Source: Avena insularis
Lineage: Eukaryota > Streptophyta > Magnoliopsida > Poales > Poaceae
Assembly: GCA_023614405.1 (NCBI GenBank)
Contig: CM042694.1
Location: 482,271,392 to 482,335,391, forward strand
Direction: 5' to 3'
DNA: 64,000 nucleotides
Part shown: piece by piece, positions 48,529-61,500 of the stretch
Layout: every line of letters starts with the position of its first letter
Position numbering within the stretch: the first letter of the stretch is position 1
The notes under the pieces: model-generated
The model's database searches: none
The model's input: the letters and a program-made list of their open reading frames with translations, nothing else
What the model was told of the DNA's origin: nothing
Translations under genes and position numbers: made by a program

Positions 48529-49250
48529 TGTTTTTATTGGGTAATGCGTAGTGTAGCATTTGAGAGGCTTGCTGAAATAAGTGAGGACATGCTCACATGG
48601 GCAAGAGAGTTTTTGTAATAGAAGGAGGTAGTGTACAAAGCGAGTGTCTTGCCATGGTTGGGAGTTGTAATAGTTCGAAGACATATGTTTAATACATGGT
48701 ATATGTTTGAGTATTATTTGGTTTTATTGGTTCTTCTTGATTGACTAGATCTATATATGAAGTTTGACTTGGTGTGCAAATGCATGTTGCGTCATCAAGT
48801 TATTACTTGATGTTATAGACCTAGATAGTAAAAGGAAGTCGTGACGAGTTCCGAAGATCAAGATGAAGACTTGCACGAAGAAGGAAGTTAAATCTAAGGA
48901 GTATCAACACTATTTTTAAGCATGGATTAATCCCAACTCGCTATGAGCTGGCAAATAGAAGGAATACTAATGCAGACCAGGTGTGGAGCAACATGAAGGA
49001 ATGAATTTAAGTTCACTCAAGATAGGTGATGTTGCTTAGAAGCTAATGAAGCAGTTGTCCTAAGATCATCGAAGTATCATGAATCAGTGCAAGAAAGAAG
49101 TCTTGAAACAAGGGTGGTATTCAAGCTCTGACAACTCAGAGAGAATGCCACTAAGAAGTCGAAAACCCGTAGGGTAATCCATACACCTAGGAGGATCCGC
49201 AGTTGGTATCCATAGCTGGTATACTTGTGGTTTAGCTAGTTACGCCATCA
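48529..49250 (+). other. Internal 2 non-coding region before the Helitron
   Basis: Colinear with 11281-12025 of internal 1; no supported frame or RNA gene. Confidence 0.55.
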
Positions 49251-50080
49251 TCTATTATATATTAAAAGTACATGACGGGCTACCAGAAAATAGAGAAATA
49301 GGCTAGAAATTCCAAAAAAAATTAGAAACATCCAATGGTTAATTTAGTGAACCCACTTAAACATAACCATCGGATCTTTGGTTGCGATAAATTACCCACC
49401 TATGCCATCGAGTTATGTTTACCGATCACTTATAATCTAACTGATAAATCAATCTACACATAGGCATTCTCCGTCTTGATCGCCCGCCGCCTCCGCCAGT
49501 TCCATGATCAATTTTGTTTGCAGCTAATGTGCGCCGCCGGACTTGGTGTATATATAGTCTACTCTATCAGCCCATGTGTGCTCTCAAGATTGCTGGTGAT
49601 TATATTAGTATACTAATGGGGACTGGGCCTGACAAGGATCATGGCGTGCGGCATGTACGCGTGGTGCATGGTCGTGATGTGGTTGCCTGGCTGGCTGTCG
49701 GCGAGGATTGTACTTGAGTACTTGACGTGCGTATGTGAACACGCGCATGTAACCAAATAATACAATAGATGAAGAGAGAACATAGCTCGTCGATCCGGGG
49801 CAACACCGACGTCCATGTAGGCGTGAGGTTTCCATCGGGGATAGTTGCATATGCTTCAGACGATGGACGTGCACTACAATCATCACAGCAAGCAGCTGGA
49901 TGCATGCTTCATAGATACACTCCCGTTTGCATTTTTACAGTCCTAACATCACGAGATATATTTTTTCAGGGAATATTCTTTACAAATGTAGGCGGGGACA
50001 CTTCCTTCAAGTTAAACTTGTCGGTGGCTTTTGATTCCCTTCTTAGTTAATTTCATACTTATTCAGTCCCAAGCAGACAT

Positions 50081-51584
50081 TGATGATCGGCAACAAGTTT
50101 TCCCTCAGTTATAAGACCAAGGTTATCGAACCAGTAGGAGCAAGGAAACACCTCCAAGGTGTTGTTTTTAACTTGAAATCCTACACAACACAACCACAGA
50201 ACTTTGCCTCCAACTTATAGTGAGGTTGTCAATCTCACCGATTTTGCTGAAAACAAATGATTAAACTTATTGTGTGGAAGATAGTAATTGCTTGCAGAAA
50301 GTAAACAAAAAACAGTAAATAGTAGATTTTAGATTGATGGTAAAAGAATGGATCAGGATCCATAGTTCACTAGAGGTGATTCTCTTTAAGATAGATGACA
50401 TGTTGGATGAACAAATTACAGCAGGGCAATTAACAGACACCGAGAAAGCATACATGCACATACTAATCATCTTGACTCCTATGAGATTTGATTTTGCATT
50501 ACAATATTATACATAGACCGTAATCCAACTGCATCTATGACTAATAATTCACCTTCAGGTTATCCTCCGAACTCCCTCCAGTATTAAGTTGCAAGCAACA
50601 GATAATTGCATTAAGCAAAGTGTGTAAAGTAAAAAATATGATTGTTCTATGAACAAATGATTGTTGTTTTCTCCCTAGTAGCAACAACACATCTAGTACC
50701 TTAGAGATTTCAGTCACTTTCCCAGATTCCTAGAGTCATGAACCACTATCGAGCATAAATACTCCCTCTTGGAGTTGCTAGCATGTACTCGGCCAAGATA
50801 GCTACTAACAAAGGAAAGCATACAAGATCAAAAATAACATAAACATGATAAAATCAATAATCAATCTGAAATAGCATCTCAATATCTATTGAATCCCCGC
50901 AAACTCAACATGTAAGATTACAAATAGATGATCTTAATCATGAACGGAGCTCACAAGATCTAGACATGGTAGCACAAAGGAGAAGAACCAACCATCTATC
51001 TACTACATGGACCCGTAGTCCAGGGATAAACTACTCACGCATCACATCAGAGGCAGACATGGTGATGAAGAAGGCCTCCAGGGTGATCTCTCCCCTCCGA
51101 CAGGGTGCCGGGAAGAGCTTTAGATTCCTCCCGATTTAGGGATGGAGATGGCGGCGGTTACAGACTCTTTCATAGAATTTTGATCGGGTCCTTAGGATTT
51201 TCGTCCTGGAGGCAATATATAGGCGAAGGGGCAAGCTCGATGGAGTACCAGGGGCCACCCCCTGGTGCCGCGGCTAGGGCTGGCCGCGCCACCACCAGGT
51301 GTGGCCGCCCTATCTCCCCTCTTCGTCTCCCCTCCGGACTCTGTATTCCTTCTAGTGAAATATTGATTTGGACTTTTGTCCGGTCCAATTCCGAGAATAT
51401 TTTCTTACTAGCTTTTCTGAAACCAAAAATAGCAGAAAACAGATAACTGGCACTGTGGCATCTTGTTAATAGGTTAGTTCTAGAAAATATGTAAAAATAC
51501 TCCAAAGTGTGGAAAAACATAAGAAAGTAGATATAAAATAAGTATGGAACATCAAAAATTATATATACGTTTGCAATCGTATCA
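50081..51584 (-). mobile_element. Element G: solo LTR related to the B/C LTR
   Basis: 1504 bp in minus orientation, TG...CA ends, inside the Helitron. Flanks are GACAT (50076-50080) and TACAT (51585-51589), a duplication with one mismatch. It aligns along most of its length with the LTRs of C but lacks about 60 bp near its 3' end and carries many changes, so it is an older or sister-family copy. Confidence 0.85.
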
Positions 51585-51589
51585 TACAT

Positions 51590-52534
51590 ATGTATGTATC
51601 AGGTAATTTTTCTCAATCTTAAGCAACTCAATTTTTTTGTGTCATGTAGGTATTTATGAATCTTAATCTACTACATATATGAAGGACTGTGTCAGCCAAA
51701 GGGGAATTAGATGAGATTGTTTTAAAAGCCCTAGGTCTATAACAACTCAGCCGATCTTATAATTTTATTCGCAATCAATATACAATGATAACAGAAAAAT
51801 AGGTTCAATGTACTCCCTAGCTCTTTTTAGCTATACATCATTAAGTAGTAATTAAAGCATTTTATATCATACATAATGATCACTCAAAGCCAATGGTATG
51901 AACTTTAAATTATATCTACTTATCTAACTATGAATACAGATGACCAGTCAAACATTCCATGGTCAAATTGATCTGTTTTTTTTTGGCAATTCAATTGTGC
52001 ATGCTGATTTTTTTCTCTACTCTATATATTATTATTAAATCTTAACAAATTGATTATTTTTATGCGTATTTCTTAATACCAATTTTTTTTGAGAAATTCT
52101 TAATAAGGATTAATTGCATACTAACCATACCCTGTCCTAGACAAAATAGTCGTAGCATATATTATTACTTAGAAGATAAGGATTATTTCTGGATACCTTG
52201 ACTTATCGAGATATTGCAAACAAAATAAATTGTAAGCATAAATATTATGTGTACCGAAATATAAAACCCTCTATAATGAAATAAAAAAAGGAATCACAAT
52301 TAGTTAGAGGCAGTTCTCTCTCAAAGCAAATAGTTAGAGGAAGTCCCTTAGAGACAATCACGGACATGGTATGATTTCTATTTTGGGTGTACGGAGTATA
52401 CTATCAGTCTATTAGTCTCCATGTAAAATTTAAAACTGATCAGAATATAGCTCATACTTTGGACGTAGCAACTAATCACACACTAAATCTCTGCCTGTCC
52501 ATAACGTGAGGTCAAGAGGCGCATATTAGTATTG
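51590..52534. other. Helitron interior, left of the MITE
   Basis: A/T-rich sequence without a supported frame, RNA gene or repeat that I can name. Confidence 0.5.
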
Positions 52535-52536
52535 TA

Positions 52537-52660
52537 CTCCCTCTATCCTGAAATAAGTGACTTAGATTTGTCTAGATTCACATGTATCAATATACTAGAA
52601 CACGTTTAGATATAGGTGAATCTAAACAAAGCCAAAACACTTATTTCCGAACAGAGAGAA
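52537..52660. mobile_element. Stowaway-like MITE
   Basis: 124 bp between TA dinucleotides (52535-52536 and 52661-52662). Terminal inverted repeats begin CTCCCTCTATCCTGAAATAAG and, read from the other end, TTCTCTCTGTTCGGAAATAAG, the Stowaway/Tc1-mariner style. The inner part continues the inverted symmetry (AGATTTGTCTAGATTCAC against GTGAATCTAAACAAAGCC). Confidence 0.82.
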
Positions 52661-52662
52661 TA

Positions 52663-54659
52663 TTAGTCTAGAGACCAGAGAACACTTCGTAGAAACCATG
52701 GACGATCAAGTGCAAATAGTTCTTGGATGTCTAGGTAAAGTGGATCTTAATCCATATTATGTTTTAAAAAGTTAAATCGTCTTTTTGTATAATAAATGTC
52801 AATAATATTGGAGTCTTGGGAGCGAGTGGTCTATGTAGCATATATTTAGTCAACCGGCCACATCATCTCCTCTCTTACGCATAAGGTAGAACCTCTTCTT
52901 TCATATTCGGACGATCAAAATATTGCCTTCGAGGAAAGCTAGCTCCGGCCAGCAAACCCGAATAATTAAATTCACTGGTGTTTCCTTGGATATTTGCAGT
53001 GTGGCACACACTTGGCATTTAGGGAAAACATCAGTATTTTCATAGAGTTATTTCTATTTTTAAAATACAACTGAATTAATATTTGATTTTCTTACGATAT
53101 ATAACTTCACAGCTCAATACTGCTCTAGGTATTAAACATATCCTTGTATTTATTACTCACATGGTATAGTAAATTTCTAGCTTTAGAATCATTATTTTCC
53201 TATGATTTCTTGTATATCTAAATGAAAGTATGGACCCTTATTGTACATTATTAAGATTTGGTGCTTATTACACATCATGTGTTTTAATTCCTTCTCATTT
53301 TTTGTCCTTTCACATGTTTCAAGGTGAGGATTATCATAATCTATCACATTGTCAAACATGTCCTCGATGTGCAAGTGAAAGTCATATGGACATGGGAAAT
53401 AACTGTGTTGTCGACACAGTCTAAAGCATCCTACGAAGTAGAGGTAATTATGCAACTGTCTGGATTTCTTTGAAGTGCGGTTTATAGGAAGGTATGTTTA
53501 GTTCACATATAGTAAAATCATCATTACTGCCTAGAATAGTTAGCATATAACCATGAGATAATAATTTAAAACCATTGGATGCATTAGAGTTTGACACCCT
53601 AAACTACAATATAAGCATGAAATTTGTGTACTTTATGCAATCACATGTATTGATAAGTCTGGCTCAACTTTACATGTTTCTTCTGGTCTTTAGTGCATGA
53701 TTATGTGAAGGTGTGCAATCATGTACTTAACAATTTAGTGTTGAATATATGTGATATGAGATTGGTGTAACTCTCTGTTGTATTAATAAGTGATTTTTCG
53801 TTCTTGAATTTTAACCTGATGTTGGTTTCATGACTTTAAAATGTTCTACTAAATATGTTATTTCCAATAAGAATTATATCTCCTTGAAATAAATTCATTT
53901 CATGTATTCAATTATGAATGCACCATATGCATAAGTGCTTGAATTTTATGTAACTCCAGTTTTATAGGTTCCCAAGCTCTAAGTGTACAATAGTAAAGTG
54001 TACCAAGTTTCTTAACAACATGGAAACAATGAAGTTACATTCTTTAACTATTCATATGCTTTGTATTAATGGAATAGTAATGAACACATTGTGTAAAAAG
54101 TTAAAGAGTAAAGTAATCATGTTAATGATACCTATGCACAATGAGCTGAAGAATAAACTTAAGAACATATATTTTCAAAATAATATGGACCAACTAGAAT
54201 GATGCCTCCATGAAGTTGTTAATGAACCGACTTATGTCGTCCCTCTAGATTTCATGATTTTCCCATTAAGGGATATACAAAAGCATAAAAAAATCTTATA
54301 TTTTGTAATTACACAGGGAAAACATGATGATTCTCTTTCTTATCCAATAGTGTAATATCTCGCCATCATGTTTATTTAGTAATTTTAGAACATTGTGGTC
54401 AATATTTAGTAACTGTGAAATTTTCTATAACCACCATGGTATACTTCTCCCATATACTACATTTTCAAAGTTTATGAAACTTTGTTTAAGAAATAATGAT
54501 GGAGAAGTTAAAGTGTCTCAAAATGTATCATTCATCCTTACTATTATTGATATATTCTATATTTGTGAAAATGAATTTTCATATTCTATATTCGATGAAA
54601 ATGTATTACATAACTTATATAAACTCATAAGATATAATATAAAAACAATTAAAGATGTT
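52663..54659. other. Helitron interior, right of the MITE
   Basis: A/T-rich; several short frames (53192-53455 minus, 54020-54202 and 54393-54698 plus) show no recognisable domain. It may include captured non-coding DNA. Nothing firmer can be said. Confidence 0.45.
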
Positions 54660-54660
54660 G

Positions 54661-54676
54661 CACGCGCATGTGCGTG
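54661..54676 (+). promoter_or_regulatory. Helitron 3' hairpin
   Basis: CACGCGCATGTGCGTG forms a stem (CACGC with GCGTG, extendable by G-T pairing). CTAG follows at 54687-54690. It marks the termination end of rolling-circle transposition. Confidence 0.8.
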
Positions 54677-54690
54677 GGCCATCGTCCTAG

Positions 54691-55578
54691 TTGTATAAAT
54701 TAAAGAGCATAAAACTTGGCCTAAGCTAAAAGAGACATAAAGAAGTATAAAATTTGAGCAAACGACTTTCAAGACATTTTGTGAAATCGGGGTTATCAGT
54801 GAGAAACAATGTCTAAGAAGATAAAAGGAAGACAAGTAACGGTGAAAGATTCATTTCAGAGATCCACGATTGTGTGGTTACACCGCAGATTCTTTTGTGA
54901 GACCTTATATAGGTAACATATAAGCTAGATAGAGACCAATATCCTTACTATTGAGTTAATGGATATTATATATGTAGTTAAAGGCCATTAGGAAACCCTA
55001 AGGGGGATAGTAAACAATAAACACTAAAGTGTTGTTATTTGACTTCCTGAGTAAAGGCTAGAAAAGACTTACTAAACGATGGTAAGATTAAGCCTTGATT
55101 TCATAAGGTTACAAGAAGCCATCTGTATAAGAGTACTCTTAAGAGTATGTCCGGATGAATGATCGAAGTAGACATAAGCGCTTAAACCTAGTGGACTAGT
55201 TTAAGAAGAAAACAACTCGTAAGTTATCCTTAAAGGGGGAATAAAGTACTCCAATATAGACCAATATAGAGTAATAGGAAAGCCTGATCGGAATGGATTA
55301 AATCTGTCATAAACCAATCCTAAGTAGGACTATGAAGACATAACCCAAATGAATTATAGTATAAGTAACTAGGTGGTAAATTAGTGACGACAAGTGGATT
55401 CTGTTAAGAATGAAGAGGATTCAAGGAAACAAAATCTGTGTACGGGATACCACAATTATCACCATTGGTGATCACAATGGAGTTGAGAAATAGCGTGATC
55501 ACTACAAGTCAACTCCTCATTCCGAAACATAAGAGAGTACGAACTTCGGAGACAAAGTTGATTTTAAGAGGGAGAGTC
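54691..55578 (+). other. Internal 2, end part with polypurine tract
   Basis: Colinear with 12019-12171 and 20321-21046. It shows the empty site of element B at about 54846. The purine tract TTTAAGAGGGAGAGTC is at 55563-55578. Non-coding. Confidence 0.75.
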
Positions 55579-58500
55579 TGTAACATCCCAGCATTAGAGC
55601 TTAGAAATAAGCTGAGATAAGGTGTGTACATTGCATTCATGCATAGAAAAATCTGGATAATTTCCGCACTTTTAAATAAAACTTGTCAAAGTGATTGAAG
55701 CTTCTCTTAACTTGGTGGAACTGAAGTAGATCATCGAGTTGATTGCGATCAGTTTCAATATGACCTGTGCTAAAACCTTATGTTTGGGTAATATGATTTG
55801 ATCTATGGGTAGATCAAATAGAATCAAGCTAAACCCACAACACATTTATAAAGGATCTTATAGAGATCATATCTGGGTATTCATTATAACAATTCTTGAA
55901 TACTCAATTAAGTTTATAACTTAAGCAAAGAATCTTAATAACTAAATCTTGAAACACTAGTTTGCCATAGATATTCCTATCATGGGTATCATGGTAGTTC
56001 TTAAACATTAACTCTTATTACAAGTAAAGTAGAAAAGGAATCCAAGCCAAGACCATCCAGCACATACCCTTAACGTGATATTAAGAGATGATATTCCTAT
56101 TTAGCCAAGTCCTGATGTCAAGTTGATCATCAATGTTGAGTGATCAAATCTTGACCTAGCACATATTAACTCTTAGCTTTGACCTATTATATTAACCTTT
56201 CAAAGGCCCAAAGTAAATTAGTAAGAAGAAGGAACTAGATATGGTAGAATGTGCCATCATCAATGGGATGTGATCCTTAGTGGAGATCAAACCATCTGAT
56301 GTTGGAGGGGTTAACTCACTCATGAGTTAACTAGAAGAAGTACCTAAAATCAAGAGTTAAGCTAGTGATCTTTAAGCTATGAGAAGTCTAGTAGTATTAG
56401 AGAATCATATGATAATATTGTTAAGCTAAGTAGGTACAAACCTAAGTAAGTTGCCTTAACAAGATAAGCCTATAGAGAAACTAGTACAAGTCTACTACTT
56501 AGTTGATGATAGATCTTGATTAGACAAATAGAAGCCCAAGTTTAGCATGATCAAAGAATAGTGGTCATTATTCTCAAGTTATTTGAGAATAGATGATTAG
56601 GTATTGAAGAAAATTTGTGACTATACTAAATTAGGAAAGCCATAGTAGATGAATCATCTAGCTTGATCCTGAGAAGTCAAGCTAGGGTATGATGAAGTAT
56701 ATGGTATGAGTTGTATGGACTAGTTGGAGGAATAGTAGCTTAACCAAGCTACTACAAGAATGAATTTGTATTATGGAGAGTAATACCCTACCCATCCTAG
56801 AGGATTGTTATCATGTGTGGTATAGAAAAGAATTGTAATCTTGCAATCCTTAGAAGTAGATGCAAGGTACATATGAAGGAGTTTAAGGATGGAGTTAGAA
56901 TTGACTAATTGATGGATTCATCAAGGGTAGTTTATAAATGGAAGTCATCTGTACTAAGGAGAGGAATGAAGGAGGGATATTGTTGAAGTGGCATGACCAT
57001 GTCATCATATGATGATGGATATGGTGGAGCCAGATGACCAGACCAGTTAGGCAGAAGAGATCTTAGTGAAGCAGGTAAGAGATTTAAATAGAGTATATTT
57101 AGGAAAGGAATTCTTTAACTACAACCCAAGCTTAGTTAAGTGTGAGGATTGGAATTCTTTAATAGAATTAACCTAAGTCATATCAAGCCATGAAAAAGCC
57201 TATGTCTACCTCTTTGTTTAAAACCCAAAGAAGGTAGTTAAACCAATTCCTATTTTTAGGCAGCCAATGGATAGTATCTCTTAGTCAAATGAAATGTTTA
57301 AGAGATAAGTAGTATATCAGTTGAGAATGTATTGATGGAAGCCTTATCCTTCTGATTGTCTTAAATCCTAATAAGAATCTAGTCTCATATAACATCAAGA
57401 TCACTTTAGGAAGGAAATCTTAATAGCTCACTCTAAGTTGGGTTATTATCCATGGCCACAAGACATGAAGGAAAATTATCTTAGCTCTTAATCTTCATCC
57501 ATATCCATAATAGAATGTGAGTTCATTAACTATTCCTCAAACTCGTGATATCTATCTGTAAATGAATATCTTCATCCCTCCATTAAGGAATCTATTAAAC
57601 CTTCTCAAAGCTTATGCCCATCATTTGGAAATGAACAGTTTCATTTCCTCATTAATGATTGATATTCATGCATAATGACTTAACCAAGAGTGTGCTAAGG
57701 AAATTCTAATACCAAACATATAGTTGATTTGAATAAAATAAATCAATATATTTTGAATCATAAAGATTTAAAAGTTTATTAAGGGTCTATATAGATGTAT
57801 ATAGTAATTCCAATATGATACCAAGTGTGTATAGAATTCTTTATATATCATTCACAATTTTAAATCCTTACCATTATAATTATCAAGTGAAAACAAATCA
57901 TAAAAGGACCTTTAAATAAGAAGTAATTCCTAAAACCCTAATCTCAATTAATATTTCCTAATAAACAATCCATTATATATTGAATGGTGAAAATACAAAA
58001 AAATAATATCAAACTAGTTGTTACATTAATCCATGTTGAACCCTAGTTGATTCAATGGATTTTGAATGTGTGAATCATTGTATAAATTAAAATTGAAAAG
58101 GAAAACACAAAACAGAAAAAGAATCAGAAAATAAAAATAGAACCAGGCCGTAGCCTAGTTCCTATAGAACACCCGCGTGCAGCAGCAGCGAATCTCGCAC
58201 ACTTTGCTACGGCCCATCTCGGCCCAACACCAGCCCATGTCTTTTCTCTCACTCTCGTTGTTAGGTGGGACCAAAGGAGGACCGCGGGTTGAGACAATAG
58301 TGTTTCCAGGGGTTTTCTGCAAAATTTGCCATCGTCGTTTTCATGTGTGTCACAAGCAGCTCGCTAGGGGAGATCGCCGCCGCCTGATGCCATCGTCGAT
58401 GTCATCTGCACTCTGTGATACTCACCGCTGTCATCCACGAGGATAAGAAGTCCACGGAAACGATCTCGTCCATCCTCATCCCCATTTCCCTCTCTCTCTC

Positions 58501-61500
58501 TTGTTCTTATCCTCTTCACAGAGGAGTTCACCGAACCCTACCTCGCTAGAGCCGCTCGTCGTCGTTGCTCCCGACCGTCCCTGGACCATCGGAGACCACC
58601 ACGGTGTTCCTCGTGCTCTTCTCATTTGATTGCCCCACTCCACGGAAGCCGAGGAGACCTTAGGCGCCCGGATTGGTACCTCCGTCCTGACACCGGCCGT
58701 CGTCTTCCTCATCGATTTCGACCACGCCTCGTCTCGCCCTCGACCTCGTTGCATTCCTAGTGAGTTCCTGGTGCTCAGGCACCCCTACTCTCGATCAATT
58801 GTTCGCTGAATCACCCTAGCTGCGTAGGCCCGACCGCGTCGCCGCAAAAGCTCGTCGTCAGAGATCATCCGGTGACCATTAGAGGGTGGTGTGGGTACCG
58901 ATGTACTACTCGCGTCCTTGCAATTCCAGCGCAGCCATCCGCGCTTGCCGGAGTGGCCTGGCTCGCCACCGGCGACCACTTCCTGGTGGTGGAGGCCGGC
59001 TGATGTCGTGATGACATCAGGCCCACGTCATTAGGTCCCGCCAGACGCGTTTGACTGGGTAGTCTTCCGCGTGGTAGCCGACGTGGCCCCGGGATCGCTT
59101 GTCATTCGCCCTGGGTTGATTAGAAACCATTACAAAAAGTATTCCCTATTTAGAAAATTGATTATACATTATAAATTCGATTATAAATATTTTCCGGGAA
59201 TTTAATAAAATGATTAAATCTTATAAATTGAATATCTTTTGTTTTATAATTCAGAAAAATATATATTATATATCAAAATAAATTCTATACTCTAAACCTA
59301 TTGTAATAATTTATTATCCAACTTAAAAAGAATAATAATTATTATTAGTAAACAACCTATTAGGATTAAGCTTTTAAAATATATATTTTATTATTTAAAA
59401 TTCACAAAAACAACTATAATATATCAAAATTCTTAGAAAAATAAAATATACATTTATAAACCTATTTCATACATTTTTTATGTCACTAAAATAAATATTA
59501 TTATTTATTAAGCATTTATAAAGTGATAAACTTATACAATCAAATATTATTATTTAAAAATCACAAAAATACTTATAATATACCAAAATGATCAAAAAAA
59601 TAAAGTCTGCACATTTGAAATATCGTCTTACACATTTGAAATCAAATAAATGTAAAATTTTAATAAGTCTTGATTAAGACTATTTTCTAATATCTTGATG
59701 GATTAAAACTACATAAAACTTTACTGTATCTTTACCATTATTTGTTTAAAATCTAAAAATGTAATAACAAGTTCAATTGTTGTTTAAGTGAATTAAAAAC
59801 AGGTTCAACCATTTTTAGAAATATTCCCTAAAGCTACCATTTAAAAAAATAAGTATATCTTAATTTTACCCATTATAAGATCATCAAGATATTAAGTACA
59901 AATTCTTTTACAAGTTTAGAAATCTACCTAAAGCTCTAAACCAAGTTTTAAGTAGTTAAAGTAAGGCCTTTCCATGTTTATAAAATATAAGCATTACTTC
60001 TAAAATAGATAAGTGATCCTATTCACTTATAAATTTATGAGGACACCACTTCTATAAAGGCAATAATACTTTTACTCCACTTTACTATAAAGCATTAAGA
60101 AGAGAGCCACATATAATATAATACATATTCCAAGTATCTAAGTATCCACTACAAGTGGGATATCGATTCAAATATGGTAATTGTTTTCTTTTTTAATATT
60201 CATAACTAATCAAAAAATATTAAAATATTAGCCTTAAATTTAACTGCTTTTACTTTGTAAAGAAATCTTTTCCTAAAAAGTTATTCTTTTAAGAAACATT
60301 AATGGTAATCCTTAAACATTTGTATAAAGGCACTAATTAATTAATAATCTTGCTTAATAAATCTTTTACTGACCATGCCCCAAATTGCATGCTTTAGTAT
60401 TGTATGCTACTCTTTGTATTTACTTAATTATTTCACACACTCTCACAAGCCTTAATAAGAAGAACAAATGTGAAGCTGTAAAAGACATTCTAAAGAAACC
60501 ATTCCCAGTTTCCAAACCCTAGATTTGATACGATTATTCCGGGAATTCGCGTTGATCAAACTGCATTACATTACTTATGCATAATTGCATCCTGTGTCTT
60601 TAAACATTCGTCCTTACCGGACCAATGATGTTGTTTACAGTATTTGGATCTTCTATTATCTTGAAGACTATGATGGCATAATCTTGCAATCACAAAAGGC
60701 AAGTTCACACTTTCTCATGTCCTTTGGTTATTTTCTATCAAATGCTTGTAACTCGAATGTTGTCATCACTTGCATTTCAAAAGGGACAGAAAATATTATT
60801 TTCATAATAATATGATTATGGATTATCTACCAAATTGTAATAATCTATTGATATAGTTCCAGTGGTAAAGGAACATAATATCTAGGACTTAACAACCAAT
60901 GTCGCCAGTGATTCTAGCGCCGTATATTACGCGTTAACCATGAGATTTGGAATGGGGCGGAGAAGTCAGCTATATCCTTTTCCTTTCGTATGAATGGAAA
61001 GGTGACCTTAACGTGACGTTGTGATTCCTTGTGTGGATCCAGCATATGTGTGGGCACCCTTACGCCCCACGATTTTGGTGTCTTGATTATCTATGAGTTG
61101 CTGTCAGAGGTATAGCCGAACCTAAATGGAACTTGCTAGGGGTATCACCAGCTCATAGAGTCTTCAGGAACTCATCAGGGTTATAGCCTGCCCAAAAGGG
61201 GGCTTAATGGAGGTGTAGTCAGCCCTGAAGGGTCGTGTAGACATACGGGGTCGTGGAGAGGGCAGTGATTGGCTTGGATCATCTACTGGGTCCCACATCA
61301 AGGAATTGTGGACAGGAAAGATCACCCGATTGTGCAACAAGGATTTGGTCTCTCATGGGTAAAGCAACGCACCTCTGCAGAGTATAAAAACTTTGACATG
61401 TTACTCCCTGTTCCGGGAAGGAGATACGAACGCAGCAGGAAAGGAACTCCATGGAAGTTCTGGTAAACCTATGAAGGCTGACGGACATAGTTTTCAAAAT

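Larger units (their letters stand above)
49251..54690 (+). mobile_element. Element F: non-autonomous Helitron
   Basis: Comparison with internal 1 (12018) shows an insertion exactly between A and T. It begins TCTATTATATATTAAAAG and ends CTAG, with a hairpin (54661-54676) ten bases before CTAG, the standard Helitron 3' structure. No target duplication is made, as expected. Without solo LTR G it is about 3.9 kb. I see no Rep/helicase frame. The first 800 bp include a G/C-rich stretch and a TATATATA run near 49545, which could be a captured promoter or gene fragment, but no gene is recognised. The remainder is A/T-rich. Confidence 0.8.

Noticed and set aside
49514..50050. Frames of 67-93 codons in the Helitron left part
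   Set aside because: Overlapping frames on both strands with no domain or start context; a captured gene fragment is possible but not supported.
39123..55578. Idea that LTR2 and internal 2 are a separate insertion next to the first element
   Set aside because: There is no target duplication and no missing or extra LTR between the units; LTR2 is shared, which fits recombination rather than a second insertion.
59458..61171. Idea that the extra DNA in LTR3 is a transposon insertion
   Set aside because: No inverted ends, no TG...CA ends and no target duplication; its A/T motifs continue those of the LTR. A deletion in LTR1 and LTR2 is simpler.
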